Source: Heracleum sosnowskyi
Taxonomy: Eukaryota > Streptophyta > Magnoliopsida > Apiales > Apiaceae
NCBI GenBank assembly: GCA_030848705.1
Contig: CM061243.1
Span: 100,438,436-100,502,435 of the forward strand
Length of the DNA stretch: 64,000 nucleotides
Direction of reading: 5' to 3'
Below, piece by piece: positions 1-13,004 of the stretch (its first letter is position 1; every line of letters begins with the position of its first letter). The notes under the pieces were generated by a model. That model saw nothing but the letters and a program-made list of their open reading frames with translations. It did no database searches and was not told where the DNA came from. Both the position numbers and the translations under genes were made by a program.

Positions 1-2767
1 GCTGCTGGCCAGCCACGCATCAACCCCGGACTAGCTCACAGCATAGTCCTCTACTGGATCCTAGGCCAAACTGGGCCTTAAGTTATTCCGACCATAAATA
101 TGGCCCGACCAATTACTGGTCCATTTTAAAAACACATGCCAAATCTATCATAGGGTATAAACAATAACATGCTCAATAAGATAAACTCAATGTATAATAA
201 TTGCAAAAGAGCTTCAACTGCTCAGTATCAAATGAAGATCGAGAAAGAATCATGAAATAATTTCAATGGTATAGTGTGCTCATTCAATAAGGAAATCAAG
301 ATTGGTAGTTGATAATCAATGACCGTAATCAACAGTCAAGATGGAAGTCAAATAATCAATGGTTGTCACTAATGATCAAAGGATGATAAACAATAACCAA
401 ATGGTGGTAAACAATAATCAAGTGAGTTGGAAATAAGGGTTTCCGATGTAGATCAAATCAAAGAATCAAGAATCTCTAAGGAAATGGAATCAGTTGTCCA
501 AATGCGGTTAAAAGATTGATAATTTGAATTGTTCTGGGGATAATGGTATTCAAGTAATCAAGACAATAATAATTTCTATCACAAGTAAAGGCACAAATAC
601 TTGCTTGGTCTACGCTGCTGTCGGATCGACTCTGCTCACTCTACCTTTCCCTTTCCCTTACTTCGGGAACTCGATTCTATAATTAAACAACTCATCACAA
701 TAAGTCTAACTATTCTCGTTCTACTCTCAACACTTATTCAATTAATAATCACATTTAAACAAGTAACTGGTTACGTATCGGACGTCCGGAATGATTTACG
801 ATATTTAAAACTCAGATATTTGCCCTAGTACGGGCATATACAGACTATAAAACACTACACACAATTAATATGAACCATATAGCACTTATAAACATTTTTA
901 AAACATCATACGAAACTTATTTGAATTTTAAATAAGTCACGTTTAATTTTTAAATCAAAACTCGGATTTTTAAATCCAATATAAACATTTAAATGCAAAT
1001 AAATCAATTAATAAAATTAATTGAAACTTTTTAAATGCTCAAACTATTTTTAAATAAATAAATAGGCTTGAAAATAATTAAACTGAATTTTAAATTAATT
1101 AAATCTAATTAATAATTAATTTTTAAGAATTAATTGATTAAAAGAAATAACCAATTAATTAATTAATTAATTATTAATTAAAAATAATTAAAATAATTAA
1201 GTTTAATCAATTTTCGGATTTAAAATAATAAATATAATTTTCCAGAATTTTTCTGATATTAAAATATATTTGTAAAATAAACATATGTATTTTTAAAGTT
1301 TTTAAACTATTTTAGAATTAATTTTAAAAATAAAATTCAAAAACAGTTTTCAGAAATCGAATTAGGGTTTTGAAGATTGAAACCGGGTCAAACTTCGGGT
1401 AAACGGGTCGGGAAGAACAAATCCGGGTCACCAAGAACAACCCACCGGATTCTGGGTTTTCCAGAATCCGGCCGGTGTCCGGCGACCGGAATTCTTTATT
1501 CCCGATCAAACATGACCAAAACAATAGGGCTTTTGTTCGCCTTTGCAAGACAAACACAACCCACACAAAAATATCTCTGTCCCATGCCGGAATCGAGCCC
1601 AGAATCCGGTCAAAGAAACCGTCGGGGAAGACTCCGGCCGGAAACCCGATCTCTCTCATTTCTACATGAAACTCAAAGATTAATATACCAAAACTAAGCT
1701 TATAACTCATACAATCAAAGCCCCATATCAAAACTTATGTCAGATCAACAACAAGAACGAACGAAGTAAAAGAAAAATTCGGGTCAAAACCCGAAAATCA
1801 AACCCATCAAAATTGAACATAAACAGGAAATTAAAGCATGGATTCTTGCTAATTAGAACCCTAGGAACATGTTAGAAGCAACCAATTGAACGGAGAATCA
1901 ACAGAATGAAAATCCCCAAATTAATCAAGAACCCTAATTTAATTCGAATATTGAAAAATTCATAATAAATCGAAAAATTACCAGATGATGATGAGGTTGG
2001 AAGATTCTGAAACTAGAGATCAAGAGCTTTGATTTGAGTACTTGAACTTTGATTTCTGAAATCAATAACACCTTGAACGAATGGATTGATTATTCAAGAA
2101 CACGAAGAACACGTTTCGGGAATTTTTACTTTTTGATTATTCGCAATGCAGATTATGAAGGTTATAAGGTACGATTCGTCTTTATATATTTTTGGAAATA
2201 TAATACCCCAAGGAACACTTTTGGATCGTTATAGATCCACTGGATCGTTTAAAAACCCTAATTAGGTTAAAAATACGTTTTACGAGAAGATAATTATCTA
2301 CAAGGATTGATAATTATCCAAATCAATACATATCATTATATAAATAATGCTCAAGAATACTGGGGTTATAACAAAGGTAATATTGATATAAAACGATATA
2401 TCCGGCCCCTTAAGCAATTAGGGTTCAGAACAATTTTTCCCTTTTTGAACAAAACGAATTATTCTTGCAGAATCAAATAGGTAGGAATGAAATGATAGGA
2501 ATATCTCTCCCGATAATGATTTGAATACGAAAGACGAAGAGATATTAATTAATGTACAAAATTCCAATGGGACCCTTGAATTATCAAAACGGGGCTCAGA
2601 TTTGAAGAAAATTCCAAATGACGAAATATTTTAAAGGGGCTTCCGACTCACCAAGTAGCACATAATCACACAATAATTATCATTTAATAATATTCCAATA
2701 CTCCACAATAAATATTTTTATATTAAATATATCATTTAATCAAATAATATAATTCACGAATATTACA
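1..2767 (-). repeat. Partial 3' LTR of the Tekay-like element
   Basis: Near-identical to 9025-11790, with offset 9024 dropping to 9023 after a 1-bp indel. On the minus strand it starts TGTAATATTCG. It contains a very AT-rich stretch (about 900-1350) and a GC-richer block (1380-1660). Short ORFs inside it recur in both LTRs but have no codon logic and are not genes. Confidence 0.93.
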
Positions 2768-2782
2768 TCCTTCCCCCCTTAA
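2768..2782 (-). other. Polypurine tract of the Tekay-like element
   Basis: Directly upstream of the 3' LTR on the minus strand is a purine run AAGGGGGGAAGGA, the expected plus-strand primer site for reverse transcription. Confidence 0.85.
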
Positions 2783-2806
2783 TAGGATTCTGTCCTCAGA
2801 ATCAGA

Positions 2807-5800
2807 TCAAGGAAACAACTGGGGATACTTCTCTAGCATCTCACTCTCTAACTCCCAGGTAGACTCTTCTACTTTAGGATTCCTCCACAAAACTCTCACT
2901 AACGCTACTGTCTTATTCCTTAGTACTTTCTCCTTACGATCCACTATCTGAATCGGTCGTTCTACATAAGATAAATCTGCCTGGACCTCTATGGGTTCAT
3001 ACTCTATTACATGATTCAAATTTGGTCGATACCTCTTAAGCATAGATACATGAAATACATTATGAACGTGCTGCATATGTGGCGGCAATGCTAACTCGTA
3101 AGCTACCTTGCCCACTTTCTTCAAAATCTCAAACGGTCCAACATATCTCGGACTCAACTTCCCTTTCTTTCCAAACCTAACTAATCCTTTCCATGGTGAA
3201 ACCTTTAGTAACACTTGCTCTCCTTCTTCGAATCCCACATCCTTTCTGGCTAGATCCGCATACTTTTTCTGTCGGTCCTGAGTTGTTATCAATCTTCTTT
3301 GAATCAATTGAATCACTTCTTTTGTTTGTTGCACTAGTTCTGGTCCTATCATCTTTCGTTCACCAACTTCTTCCCAGTACACTGGAGATCGACACTTTCA
3401 TCCATACAAAGCTTCGTAAGGTGGCATTACGATGCTCGCGTGAAAACTATTATTATATGAAAATTCCACCAAGGGTAGATGATCGTCCCAACTGCCTTTA
3501 AAGTCAAGTGCACAAGTCCTTAGCATATCTTCAATGGTTTGAATTGTCCTTTCGCTTTGACCATCGGTCTGCGGGTGATAAGCCGTACTCATTCTTAACT
3601 CGGTGCCCAAACACTCTTGAAAACTCCTCCAAAATCTTGAATTGAATCGAGGGTCTCTATCAGACACTATCGATACTGGAACTCCATGCCGTACTACGAT
3701 TTCCTTTATGTAAATATGAACTAACTTATCTAGCGAGAATCTTTTGTTAATCGGAAGAAAATGCGCAGATTTCGTCAATCGATCCACGATAACCCAGATG
3801 GCATCATGGTTAGTCTTCGTTCTAGGTAATCCTACCACAAAGTCCATCGCAATGTGTTCCCACTTCCATTCAGGAATTTCCAATGGTTGAAGTAATCCAC
3901 TTGGTCTCTGATGTTCCGCCTTGACTCTTTGACACGTAAAGCATTTACTTACCCATTCCGCAATCTCTCTCTTCATATCTGGCCACCAAAAGTTTGTCTT
4001 AAGATCTCGATACATCTTCGTACTCCCTGGATGAATTGAATACTTCGAGTTATGCGCTTCGTGCAAAATTTCATTTTTCAGTTCCGCTACATTAGGTACC
4101 CATATCCGAGAAGCAAATCTCAAGATCCCTTTGTCGTCTGGTTGGCTACATATTTCCTCACCTGTCATCTTACTCACATCATCATTCATAACTTGCTCTT
4201 GGCACTTCCGTATCATCTCCAACAATTCCGGTTTAAACATCATGGTATAAATCATTTCCGTCGCATCCTTCAGAATACTTACTTCGATCTCTAACTTCTC
4301 AAATTCCATGTATAACTCTTTGGTCATCGTCAGTGTATTTAATATCTCTTTTCTGCTCAGTGCATCTGCTACCACATTTTCCTTGCCGGGATGATAGTTG
4401 ATAGAAACGTCGTAGTCCTTGATTAGTTCTAACCATCTTCGTTGCCTCATGTTCAGCTCTTTTTGAGTAAAGATATACTTCAAACTCTTATGATCAGTGT
4501 AAATTTCACATCTCTCTCCATACAAGTAGTGTCTCCATATCTTCAAAGCAAACACAATCGCTGATAACTCCAAATCATGTGTAGGATACTTCTGTTCGTG
4601 GGGCCTCAACTGTCTTGACGCATAAGTAATCACCTTGTCATGTTGCATAAGTACGCATCCCAATCCTTTGTACGACGCGTCACTATAGATTACGAATTGA
4701 CCTTGATCGTCTGGTAACATCAATACCGGTGCCGTAGTTAGTCTCTTCTTTAGCTCTTGGAAGCTTTCTTCGCATTTATCGTTCCTCATGAATCGCTCGC
4801 TTTTCCTTGTCAGCTTGGTCATTGGAGTAGCTATCTTCGCAAAATCTTGCACAAATCTCCGGTAGTATCCGGCTAATCCCAAGAAACTTCTGACTTCAGT
4901 CGGTGTCCTGGGTCTCTCCCAATATTTCACTGCCTCTATCTTTGCTGGATCCACTTTGATGCCTTCGCTGCTCACCACGTGTCCTAAGAAATGAACTTCT
5001 CTCAACCAGAATTCACACTTGGAAAACTTCGCATATAGTCTTTCTTGTCTCAACGTTTCCAACACAATCCGCAAATGGTCTGCATGCTCTTCCTCCGTCT
5101 TTGAGTATATCAAGATGTCGTCGATGAATACCACTACAAACTTGTCCAAATATCTCTTGAAAATCCTGTTCATTAAGTCCATAAAAGCTGCGGGTGCATT
5201 TGTTAGTCCAAACGCCATTACTAAGAATTCATAGTGCCCATACCTTGTTCGAAAGGCTGTTTTCGGTATGTCGTCTGGTTTAATCTTCAGTTGGTGATAT
5301 CCTGACCGTAGGTCAATCTTTGAAAAATGTACCGCTCCTTTCAGCTGGTCAAACAGATACTTGTTCTTAATGGTCAGCTTGTTCAACTCCCGATAGTCTA
5401 TACACAATCTCATGCTTCCATCCTTTTTCTTGACAAACAATACTGGTGCTCCCCACGGCGAAACGCTGGGTCTAATAATTCCTTTTTCTAGCAAATCTTG
5501 CAGTTGAGTAGCCAATTCCTTCATCTCCACTGGTGCCATTCTGTAAGGGGCCTTAGATACTGGCTCCGCGCCTGGTACTAAGTCTATCGCAAATTCAATC
5601 TCTCTATCTGGAGGTAAACCTGGTTATTCTTCCGGAAAAACATCTGGAAACTCATTTACAATTGGAATATCATCTAACTTAGAAACTTTCTTTTCTATAT
5701 CTATCACATATGCTAAATACGCCTCACAACCTTGCCTTAATAATCTCTTAGCCTGAATCATCGTCAGGAACCTCTTTCCTTGCCTTTCTCCTCTAAATAT

Positions 5801-7381
5801 TATTTCCTTCTTTTCTAGGGTAATCAAAGTAACCCTCTGATTCTTACAGTCAATACTCGCATCATACTCAGTCAACCAATCCATCCCTAATATCACATCA
5901 AATTCACCTAACTTAAAAGGTAACAAGTCAACGTAAAAACGATTTCCTAAAATCTCTATCTCACAACGAGGATGATATGAACTGACCGCTATACGATCCT
6001 GATTAGCTATCTCTATATTCAACACTCCACTTAAGGGTTTCATTGCGCAATTCAATCTACGAGCAAACGTTTCAGAAATAAAAGACTTCGTCGCTCCCAA
6101 ATCTATTAACACTTTAGCAGGAATAGAATTTACTAGAAGTGTACCTGCCACCACGCCGGAATCTCTCACTGCTTCTCCCATTGACATATTGTAGGTCCTG
6201 GCTAACGGCTGGACATTAACAACTGGGGGTGCTTCAATCGCCAGAATCATATTGTTCACGGTTGCTGGTGCTCTGCAGTCCTTAATCATGTGACCAAGTT
6301 TCTTACACCGATGACACACAATGCCTATCTTGCAATCCCGGGAATAATGTCCCTTCTGATTGCATTTAAAGCATGTGACATCCAATCGATGGCATATCCC
6401 TGGATGTCGCTTCCCGCATGTCTTGCATTCTGGTAGTGGGGGTCTAGAAAGTCCCTGCTGACTGCCGGCTGGTAGACGGTTATCTTGTCCTACGCTCCCG
6501 GTATCTGGTTTCCTGAAACTTGTATTCCTTCCGGGCTGGAATCCTGGTTTCTTATTTGCTTGCCCTTGAAAACTTCCCTGTTGCTGTCCCTTATCGGGTA
6601 TCCCTGCTTTCCTTTTCTTGTTCTCCCTCTCTTTCATGTAAGAATCACTCTCCGTCTTCGCAATCATTGCCTTTTGGACCACCGCTGCATAGGTGTCCAA
6701 CTCCAATATAGCTAACTTACTACGAATCCAAGACCTCAGTCCCTGCTGGAACCTCTTGGCCTTCTTCTTCTCTGTATCCACATAGGTTGGAACAAACCTC
6801 AACAACTCCGTAAACCTTGTTTCATATTGGGGCACGATCATACTTCCCTGCTTTAACTCCAAAAACTTTAATTCCATCTGATCTCTCATATAGTTCGGAA
6901 AATACCTTTCCAAAAACAACTCTGTAAATCTTGCCCACGTAATCAATCCCTCGGGTTCCATAGCCCTACTCGTTTCCCACCAATAACTGGCCTCATTCTT
7001 CAGAAAATAGCTTGCATACTCTGTCTTCTTATCCTCTGCCACTTCTATCAAGGCAAAAGCCTTTTCCATCTCCTTCAACCATGCCTTAGCCTCTACAGGG
7101 TCTGCTGATCCTTTAAATTCTAGAGGTTTTGCTGCTTGGAAAGATTTGAATGTAATCGTCGGTGCTGCTTGCTGGTGATGTTGTTGATGCTGATGTTGTT
7201 GTTGCTGATCTAAGAGCTGTTGCTGAAATGCTTGTTGCTGCTGTGCTAATGCGGCAGTCTGTTGAGTAAGAGTATTTAACAACTAGATTACCATCGGGTC
7301 CATGTGGCCCGTGGGAGGTGTATTCTGTTGACCTTCTTGGTCAGGGGTATCAGTCGTACGGGTTTGTCGTCTAGGAGCCAT
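2807..7381 (-). pseudogene. Chromovirus gag-pol polyprotein, one frame with three stops
   Basis: A single frame of about 1525 codons runs from an ATG at 7379-7381 to a stop at 2807. It is interrupted by stops at 7283-7285 (TAG), 5624-5626 (TAA) and 3398-3400 (TGA). Order: gag with two CCHC knuckles (about 6290-6400), aspartic protease (about 6080-6120), RT with FIDDILIYS (about 5107-5135), RNase H with TDHKSLKYIF, integrase with HHCC zinc finger (about 3930-4060) and D, D, E residues (MDFVVG, VSDRDPRF, GQSE), then a chromodomain (about 2810-2960). Two further oddities are visible. The protease reads DLGA where the family has D-S/T-G. RT seems to lack about seven residues just after NKY (near 5345-5385), an in-frame deletion ahead of motif A. 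The copy is therefore dead or needs help in trans, although decay is light. Confidence 0.9.
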
Positions 7382-8477
7382 ATCGTTGATGAATGAACAA
7401 GAATTGGCTTAATCAAACAGTCCATATAATAGAAGGAATGATCACAATTGATATCTCGAAGGTTTACAGATTTTCTCAACGGTGTATGGGTACACTCGTT
7501 GTAACAAGTAGAATAACAGTTATGATGCTGGAAATGAATGACATGGGAATAAATACAGTTCTATAAAAGAGATTTATCATATATATATAGATAGAGTTAG
7601 TACAAGCGTAAAACGCTTCAAAAGAAAATATATCATGGCTGAACCATAACTGCCGACCAACAATACAACAAAAATGCAACAACAACCCGAGGCGTTCCTA
7701 TAAGCCCGGTGCACTGCTGATTCTACAATATGCATCTATATACTAACTATCTAGAAACCATATACCCATGTCACATCTGTCTTCTCCTAAAACCTGCTCA
7801 CAGATCACCTGCTCCTGCCGGCCATAACGGGGGTCCTGAAATCTCTGCAATCTCACTTATCGCATAATCCAAAATCTGTCTCACCCCTGCTACTGTCTCT
7901 CCCTCTCGACTAGAAGCTAATCCGTGCAATCGAGTCTCAACCAAGGTCCTCGTAACCCTAAACCTCATCTGAATGTCCCTTATCTGATCTCTAAGTTTGT
8001 CCCTCTCTCGGATAGCGGCTGCTTCGATCGAACGAACCCTACCCATCTCCATAACCTGACCATAAAGGTACTCCTTCTCTCTATTCACCCTATGATACAC
8101 ATGGTGTGGAACTGGTGGCTCACATAACTGATACAAAGGCCCACAAACTGATGCCTGAGACACTGGTGCTGGGGCTACTTGTCGGAGTGGAATAGGACAA
8201 GGTACCTGATCTCTCCTGACTACCGGATGCTGATGCCTAGGCTGGTATAGCATTGGCCGAGACGGTCCTGCTCTCTCAACGAGTGTAGGTATCTCCGCTA
8301 TCGTATCCTCGGAAGGGTCTGAGTCTGAACTAGAACTAGAGGGCTGCAATTATAACCACATTTAATTACTACGCATAAAATCCCTAGTTGACCTCCTAAT
8401 ATCCTTAAGTGAATTCCTAACTCCCTATGTTATCCTGGACCCTAAGTCCTAACTTGTTTCAATTGCCATAACTTGTT
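7382..8477 (-). other. Leader of the Tekay-like element between PBS and gag
   Basis: About 1.1 kb between the primer binding site and the gag ATG on the minus strand. It contains the extra ORF at 7798-8349. The remaining parts (7382-7797 and 8350-8477) show no coding signal that I can support. Confidence 0.7.
7798..8349 (-). CDS. Extra sense ORF upstream of gag in the Tekay-like element
   Basis: An open frame of 183 codons on the same strand as gag, between the primer binding site and gag. The N-terminus is Ser/Asp-rich, the middle is Pro/Gln/His-rich, and a charged helical stretch with heptad-like spacing follows (about residues 90-150: VNREKEYLYGQVMEMGRVRS and onward). There is no ATG at its left end. 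The frame opens after a TAA and is preceded by TATAATTGCAG, which resembles a 3' splice site; the first internal ATG is about 32 codons in. It could be reached by splicing, start internally, or be a fossil. I recognise no family. Its codon-like composition over 550 nt argues against chance. Confidence 0.5.
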   Translation of the reverse strand: MQPSSSSSDSDPSEDTIAEIPTLVERAGPSRPMLYQPRHQHPVVRRDQVPCPIPLRQVAPAPVSQASVCGPLYQLCEPPVPHHVYHRVNREKEYLYGQVMEMGRVRSIEAAAIRERDKLRDQIRDIQMRFRVTRTLVETRLHGLASSREGETVAGVRQILDYAISEIAEISGPPLWPAGAGDL

Positions 8478-8489
8478 GCTCTGATACCA
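8478..8489 (-). other. Primer binding site, initiator-Met tRNA type
   Basis: Minus strand reads TGGTATCAGAGC two bases after the 5' LTR end, the standard plant iMet-tRNA complementary site. Confidence 0.92.
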
Positions 8490-8491
8490 AC

Positions 8492-11400
8492 TGTGACGCC
8501 CTCCAAACCCGGGGTACAAATTTGAGGAGTCATCCGACCAACGGAATACTCTTTAACACATGCATAATATATATAAAGACACAAATACCCCTTAACCAAG
8601 ACCGCATCCAGATTATGGCAATGAACACAAGCTACTACAATCTTTTATTAATACAATACCAGTTTTATCAGAGTTATTACATCACAACTAAAGTTCAAAT
8701 CTAGACATCTAATCTAGAAAAGCAAAACAACTATCCTGCCAATGACAATGACTCGAGGGGCTCTCCTGGCTGCTGGTGAACTATCGGTCACGCTATACTG
8801 ACTCATACTCTCGATTCACTGGAATAAAGTTATAAAACAACAAGCAAGAGTGAGCCAAAATTGCTCAGCAAACATCATATGAATCATTTCTATCACAGTT
8901 GTAAGGATATGAATTTATGATATCACAATCAACAATATTTAGCTAACACATGCTTTGTATCAATAACAATTGAAGAAAAAGAATTAGAATTTGGCTTATA
9001 CATTTTATTCAAATCAAAGGTTGTGCTGCTGGCCAGCCACGCATCAACCCCGGACTAGCTCACAGCATAGTCCTCTACTGGATCCTAGGCCAAACTGGGC
9101 CTTAAGTTATTCCGACCATAAATATGGCCCGACCAATTACTGGTCCATTTTAAAAACACATGCCAAATCTATCATAGGGTATAAACAATAACATGCTCAA
9201 TAAGATAAACTCAATGTATAATAATTGCAAAAGAGCTTCAACTGCTCAGTATCAAATGAAGATCGAGAAAGAATCATGGAATAATTTCAATGGTATAGTG
9301 TGCTCATTCAATAAGGAAATCAAGATTGGTAGTTGATAATCAATGACCGTAATCAACAGTCAAGATGGAAGTCAAATAATCAATGGTTGTCACTAATGAT
9401 CAAAGGATGATAAACAATAACCAAATGGTGTTAAACAATAATCAAGTGAGTTGGAAATAAGGGTTTCCGATGCAGATCAAATCAAATAATCAAGAATCTC
9501 TAAGGAAATGGAATCAGTTGTCCAAATGCGGTTAAAAGATTGATAATTTGAATTGTTCTGGGGATAATGGTATTCAAGTAATCAAGACAATAATAATTTC
9601 TATCACAAGTAAAGGCACAAATACTTGCTTGGTCTACGCTGCTGTCGGATCGACTCTGCTCACTCTACCTTTCCCTTTCCCTTGCTCCGGGAACTCGATT
9701 CTATAATTAAACAACTCATCACAATAAGTCTAACTATTCTCGTTCTACTCTCAACACTTATTCAATTAATAATCACATTTAAACAAGTAACTGGTTACGT
9801 ATCGGACGTCCGGAATGATTTACGATATTTAAAACTCAGATATTTGCCCTAGTACGGGCATATACAGACTATAAAACACTACACACAATTAATATGAACC
9901 ATATAGCACTTATAAACATTTTTAAAACATCATACGAAACTTATTTGAATTTTAAATAAGTCACGTTTAATTTTTAAATCAAAACTCGGATTTTTAAATC
10001 CAATATAAACATTTAAATGCAAATAAATCAATTAATAAAATTAATTGACACTTTTTAAATGCTCAAACTATTTTTAAATAAATAAATAGGCTTGAAAATA
10101 ATTAAACTGAATTTTAAATTAATTAAATCTAATTAATAATAAAATTTTAAGAATTAATTGATTAAAAGAAATAACCAATTAATTAATAAATTAATTATTA
10201 ATTAAAAATAATTAAAATAATTAAGTTTAATCAATTTTCGGATTTAAAATAATAAATATAATTTTCCAGAATTTTTCTGATATTAAAATATATTTTTAAA
10301 CTAAACATATGTATTTTTAAAGTTTTTAAACTATTTTAGAATTAATTTTAAAAATAAAATTCAAAAACAGTTTTCAGAAATCGAATTAGGGTTTTGAAGA
10401 TTGAAACCGGGTCAAACTTCGGGTAAACGGGTCGGGAAGAACAAATCCGGGTCACCAAGAACAACCCACTGGATTCTGGGTTTTCCAGAATCCGGCCGGT
10501 GTCCGGCGACCGGAATTCTTTATTCCCGATCAAACATGACCAAAACAATAGGGCTTTTGTTCTCCTTTGCAAGACAAACACAACCCACACAAAACATATC
10601 TGTCCCATGCCGGAATCGAGCCCAGAATCCGGTCAAAGAAACCGTCGGGGAAGACTCCGGCCGGAAACCCGATCTCTCTCATTTCTACATGAAACTCAAA
10701 GATTAATAGACCAAAACGAAGCTTATAACTCATACAATCAAAGCCCCATATCAAAACTTATGTCAGATCAACAACAAGAACGAACAAAGTAAAAGAAAAA
10801 TTCGGGTCAAAACCCGAAAATCAAACCCATCAAAATTGAACATAAACAGGAAATTAAAGCATGGATTCTTGCTAATTAGAACCCTAGGAACATGTTAGAA
10901 GCAACCAATTGAACGGAGAATCAACAGAATGAAAATCCCCAAATTAATAAAGAACCCTAATTTAATTCGAATATTGAAAAATTCATAATAAATCGAAAAG
11001 TTACCAGATGATGATGAGATTAGAAGATTCTGAAACTAGAGATCAAGAGCTTTGATTTGAGTACTTGAACTTTGATTTCTGAAATCAATAACACCTTGAA
11101 CGAATGGATTGATTATTCAAGAACACGAAGAACACGTTTCGGGAATTTTTACTTTTTGATTATTCGCAATGCAGATTATGAAGGTTATAAGGTACGATTC
11201 GTCTTTATATATTTTTGGAAAAATAATACCCCAAGGAACACTTTTGGATCGTTATAGATCCACTGGATCGTTTAAAAACCCTAATTAGGTTAAAAATACG
11301 TTTTACAAGAAGATAATTATCTACAAGGATTGATAATTATCCAAATCAATACATATCATTATATAACTAATGCTCAAGAATACTGGGGTTATAACAAAGG

Positions 11401-11790
11401 TAATATTGATATAAAACGATATGTCCGTCCCCTTAAGCAATTAGGGTTCAGAACAATTTTTCCCTTTTTGAACAAAACGAATTATTCTTGCAGAATCAAA
11501 TAGGTAGGAATGAAATGATACGAATATCTCTCCCGATAATGATTCGAATACGAAAGACGAAGAGATATTAATTAATGTACGAAATTCCAATGGGGCCCTT
11601 GAATTATCAAAACGGGGCTCAGATTTGAAGAAAATTCCAAATGACGAAATATTTTAAAGGGGCTTCCGACTCACCAATTAGCACATAATAACACAATAAT
11701 TATCATTTAATAATATTCCAATACTCCACAATAAATATTTTTATATTAAATATATCATTTAATCAAATAGTAAAATTCACGGATATTACA
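8492..11790 (-). repeat. 5' LTR of the Tekay-like element (3299 bp)
   Basis: Minus strand begins TGTAATATCC and ends GGCGTCACA, with TG...CA termini. It abuts the primer binding site at one end and the interrupted copia ORF at the other. It matches the partial 3' LTR throughout its overlap. Confidence 0.93.
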
Positions 11791-11791
11791 G

Positions 11792-12508
11792 GAAGAGCCT
11801 TTTGAGTTTGATGAAGCTAATTTTCCCAAATTTCTAATTGAGATGGATGCAAAGAAGAAATCACAACAGAAGGTTTCTAAGGCTAAGCCAGTCTTTGTGA
11901 GGAGGCCACAGGTTGTGAAACCACCAACAAACCCAGAGGACTTCATCTACATTGCTGACATAAAGGAGGAGTCTGACTTAAACTTATATCTTGAGGACTT
12001 GGTAGAAGTGAGAGGGATAGCAGCCACTCAGAGATTACCAGAGAGATTAGTGTTTGTGTACAAGGGTGGAAGGGAAAGAATCTGGACTATGCACAGAATT
12101 CTAGGAGAAGACTATCAGACACTGATGGTGGTGTTCAAATGCTTAAAGAGAGATTTTGGGTTCACCAAAACTGCCAAGTCTGAGGTTGTCTCCAAGATTT
12201 GTCAAGTCAAATCTAGCTGGAACAAACCTGATGCACTTCCCAGGGTTCTAAAGGTCCCTCAATCAGGAAAGAAAATTCATCTCCAACCCTTTTGGATGAT
12301 GGAATTCAGAGACAAGGACAACTGCAGAAGATTCTTCAGAATGGAGGACCAATTGGAAAAGGCATCTAATGAAACTCTAAGATTCATGCAATCCAAGTTG
12401 GGTGATCAAGATGAAGAAGAGAAGATTTTCTACAGGAGGCTCCAAGCTCAGATTGAGGAGAACAATGCAAGGAAGGGGAAGAAAACAAGGCCACAGAGAC
12501 AAAGTTGA
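11792..12508 (+). CDS. 5'-truncated extra ORF of the interrupted copia element
   Basis: The frame is open from the Tekay junction (11792) to TGA at 12506-12508; the first internal ATG is at 11843 (221 codons from there). The product is basic and hydrophilic: a Lys-rich start (MDAKKKSQQKVSKAK), a Glu/Asp-rich middle, a conserved-looking core (LVFVYKGGRERIWTMHRIL), and a charged helical tail ending KKTRPQRQS. No protease, RT or integrase motif is present. Proteins of this kind occur as unannotated repeats in plant genomes; I place it as the post-pol ORF of a copia element because a polypurine tract and LTR follow 190-200 bp downstream. Function unknown. Confidence 0.6.
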   Translation, partial: EEPFEFDEANFPKFLIEMDAKKKSQQKVSKAKPVFVRRPQVVKPPTNPEDFIYIADIKEESDLNLYLEDLVEVRGIAATQRLPERLVFVYKGGRERIWTMHRILGEDYQTLMVVFKCLKRDFGFTKTAKSEVVSKICQVKSSWNKPDALPRVLKVPQSGKKIHLQPFWMMEFRDKDNCRRFFRMEDQLEKASNETLRFMQSKLGDQDEEEKIFYRRLQAQIEENNARKGKKTRPQRQS

Positions 12509-12697
12509 TAAATCTGCTCAGGCTAGAGGAACAACTCTGTGCACTTGTATTGTAAGAATTTCTAATTTGTGTTCAGTCAATTTTCAATAAATCATGTAGC
12601 TCAATACAAATTTTAATTTTGTAACTTATAATTTGTCTAAGTGTTTTTGTTATCATCAAGGCTCTTGATTTATGGCTGTTATTCTACCAGTCATAAA

Positions 12698-12708
12698 TTG
12701 GGGGAGAT
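12698..12708 (+). other. Polypurine tract of the interrupted copia element
   Basis: TTGGGGGAGAT immediately precedes the TG start of the LTR, the usual configuration for copia elements. Confidence 0.75.
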
Positions 12709-12781
12709 TGTTAGGAATATGTTGTTCTTGATGATAATTATAAAAACACTTAGTAGATTTTGTATTAAGTCACTTTTGTAA

Positions 12782-12821
12782 CTGTCAACGGAATGGTATA
12801 CTTTGCAGCTTCCGTTGACAG
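12782..12821. repeat. Inverted repeat of the TCAACGGAA motif
   Basis: CTGTCAACGGAA (12782-12793) and its exact complement TTCCGTTGACAG (12810-12821) flank a 16-base spacer, giving a 12-bp perfect stem built from the motif that is tandemly repeated downstream. Confidence 0.85.
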
Positions 12822-13004
12822 GTAGCTCATCAACGAAATGAGTGATGTAGCAATTGCACTGTACAATACTTTACTGGTTGATATACATTTGTTGTAGGTA
12901 TTAGATAGGTTTTCTAAGTCATGTTGACTATGTACTAGATAGGCAAAATAGGTTGGTTAAGTGTAAATATATTGTGCCTTGTAATTTTGACTAAGTGAAG
13001 ACAT

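Larger units (their letters stand above)
1..11790 (-). mobile_element. Ty3/gypsy chromovirus (Tekay/Del-like), truncated by window edge
   Basis: Read on the minus strand the order is 5' LTR (8492-11790), iMet primer binding site, leader with an extra ORF, gag-protease-RT-RNaseH-integrase-chromodomain, polypurine tract, 3' LTR (1-2767). Base 1 corresponds to base 9025 of the other LTR, so roughly 530 bp of the 3' LTR lie outside the window. The C-terminal chromodomain and the roughly 3.3-kb LTRs point to the Tekay/Del clade of chromoviruses (family knowledge; clade is an inference). By eye the LTRs differ at about 30-40 sites plus small indels, so the insertion is not the newest here. The right flank GGAAG (11791-11795) is the candidate 5-bp target duplication; its partner is off-window. 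Confidence 0.9.

Noticed and set aside
601..2234. Short ORFs in the Tekay LTRs (also at 9625-11257)
   Set aside because: They overlap in several frames, lack any domain and merely recur because the LTR is duplicated.
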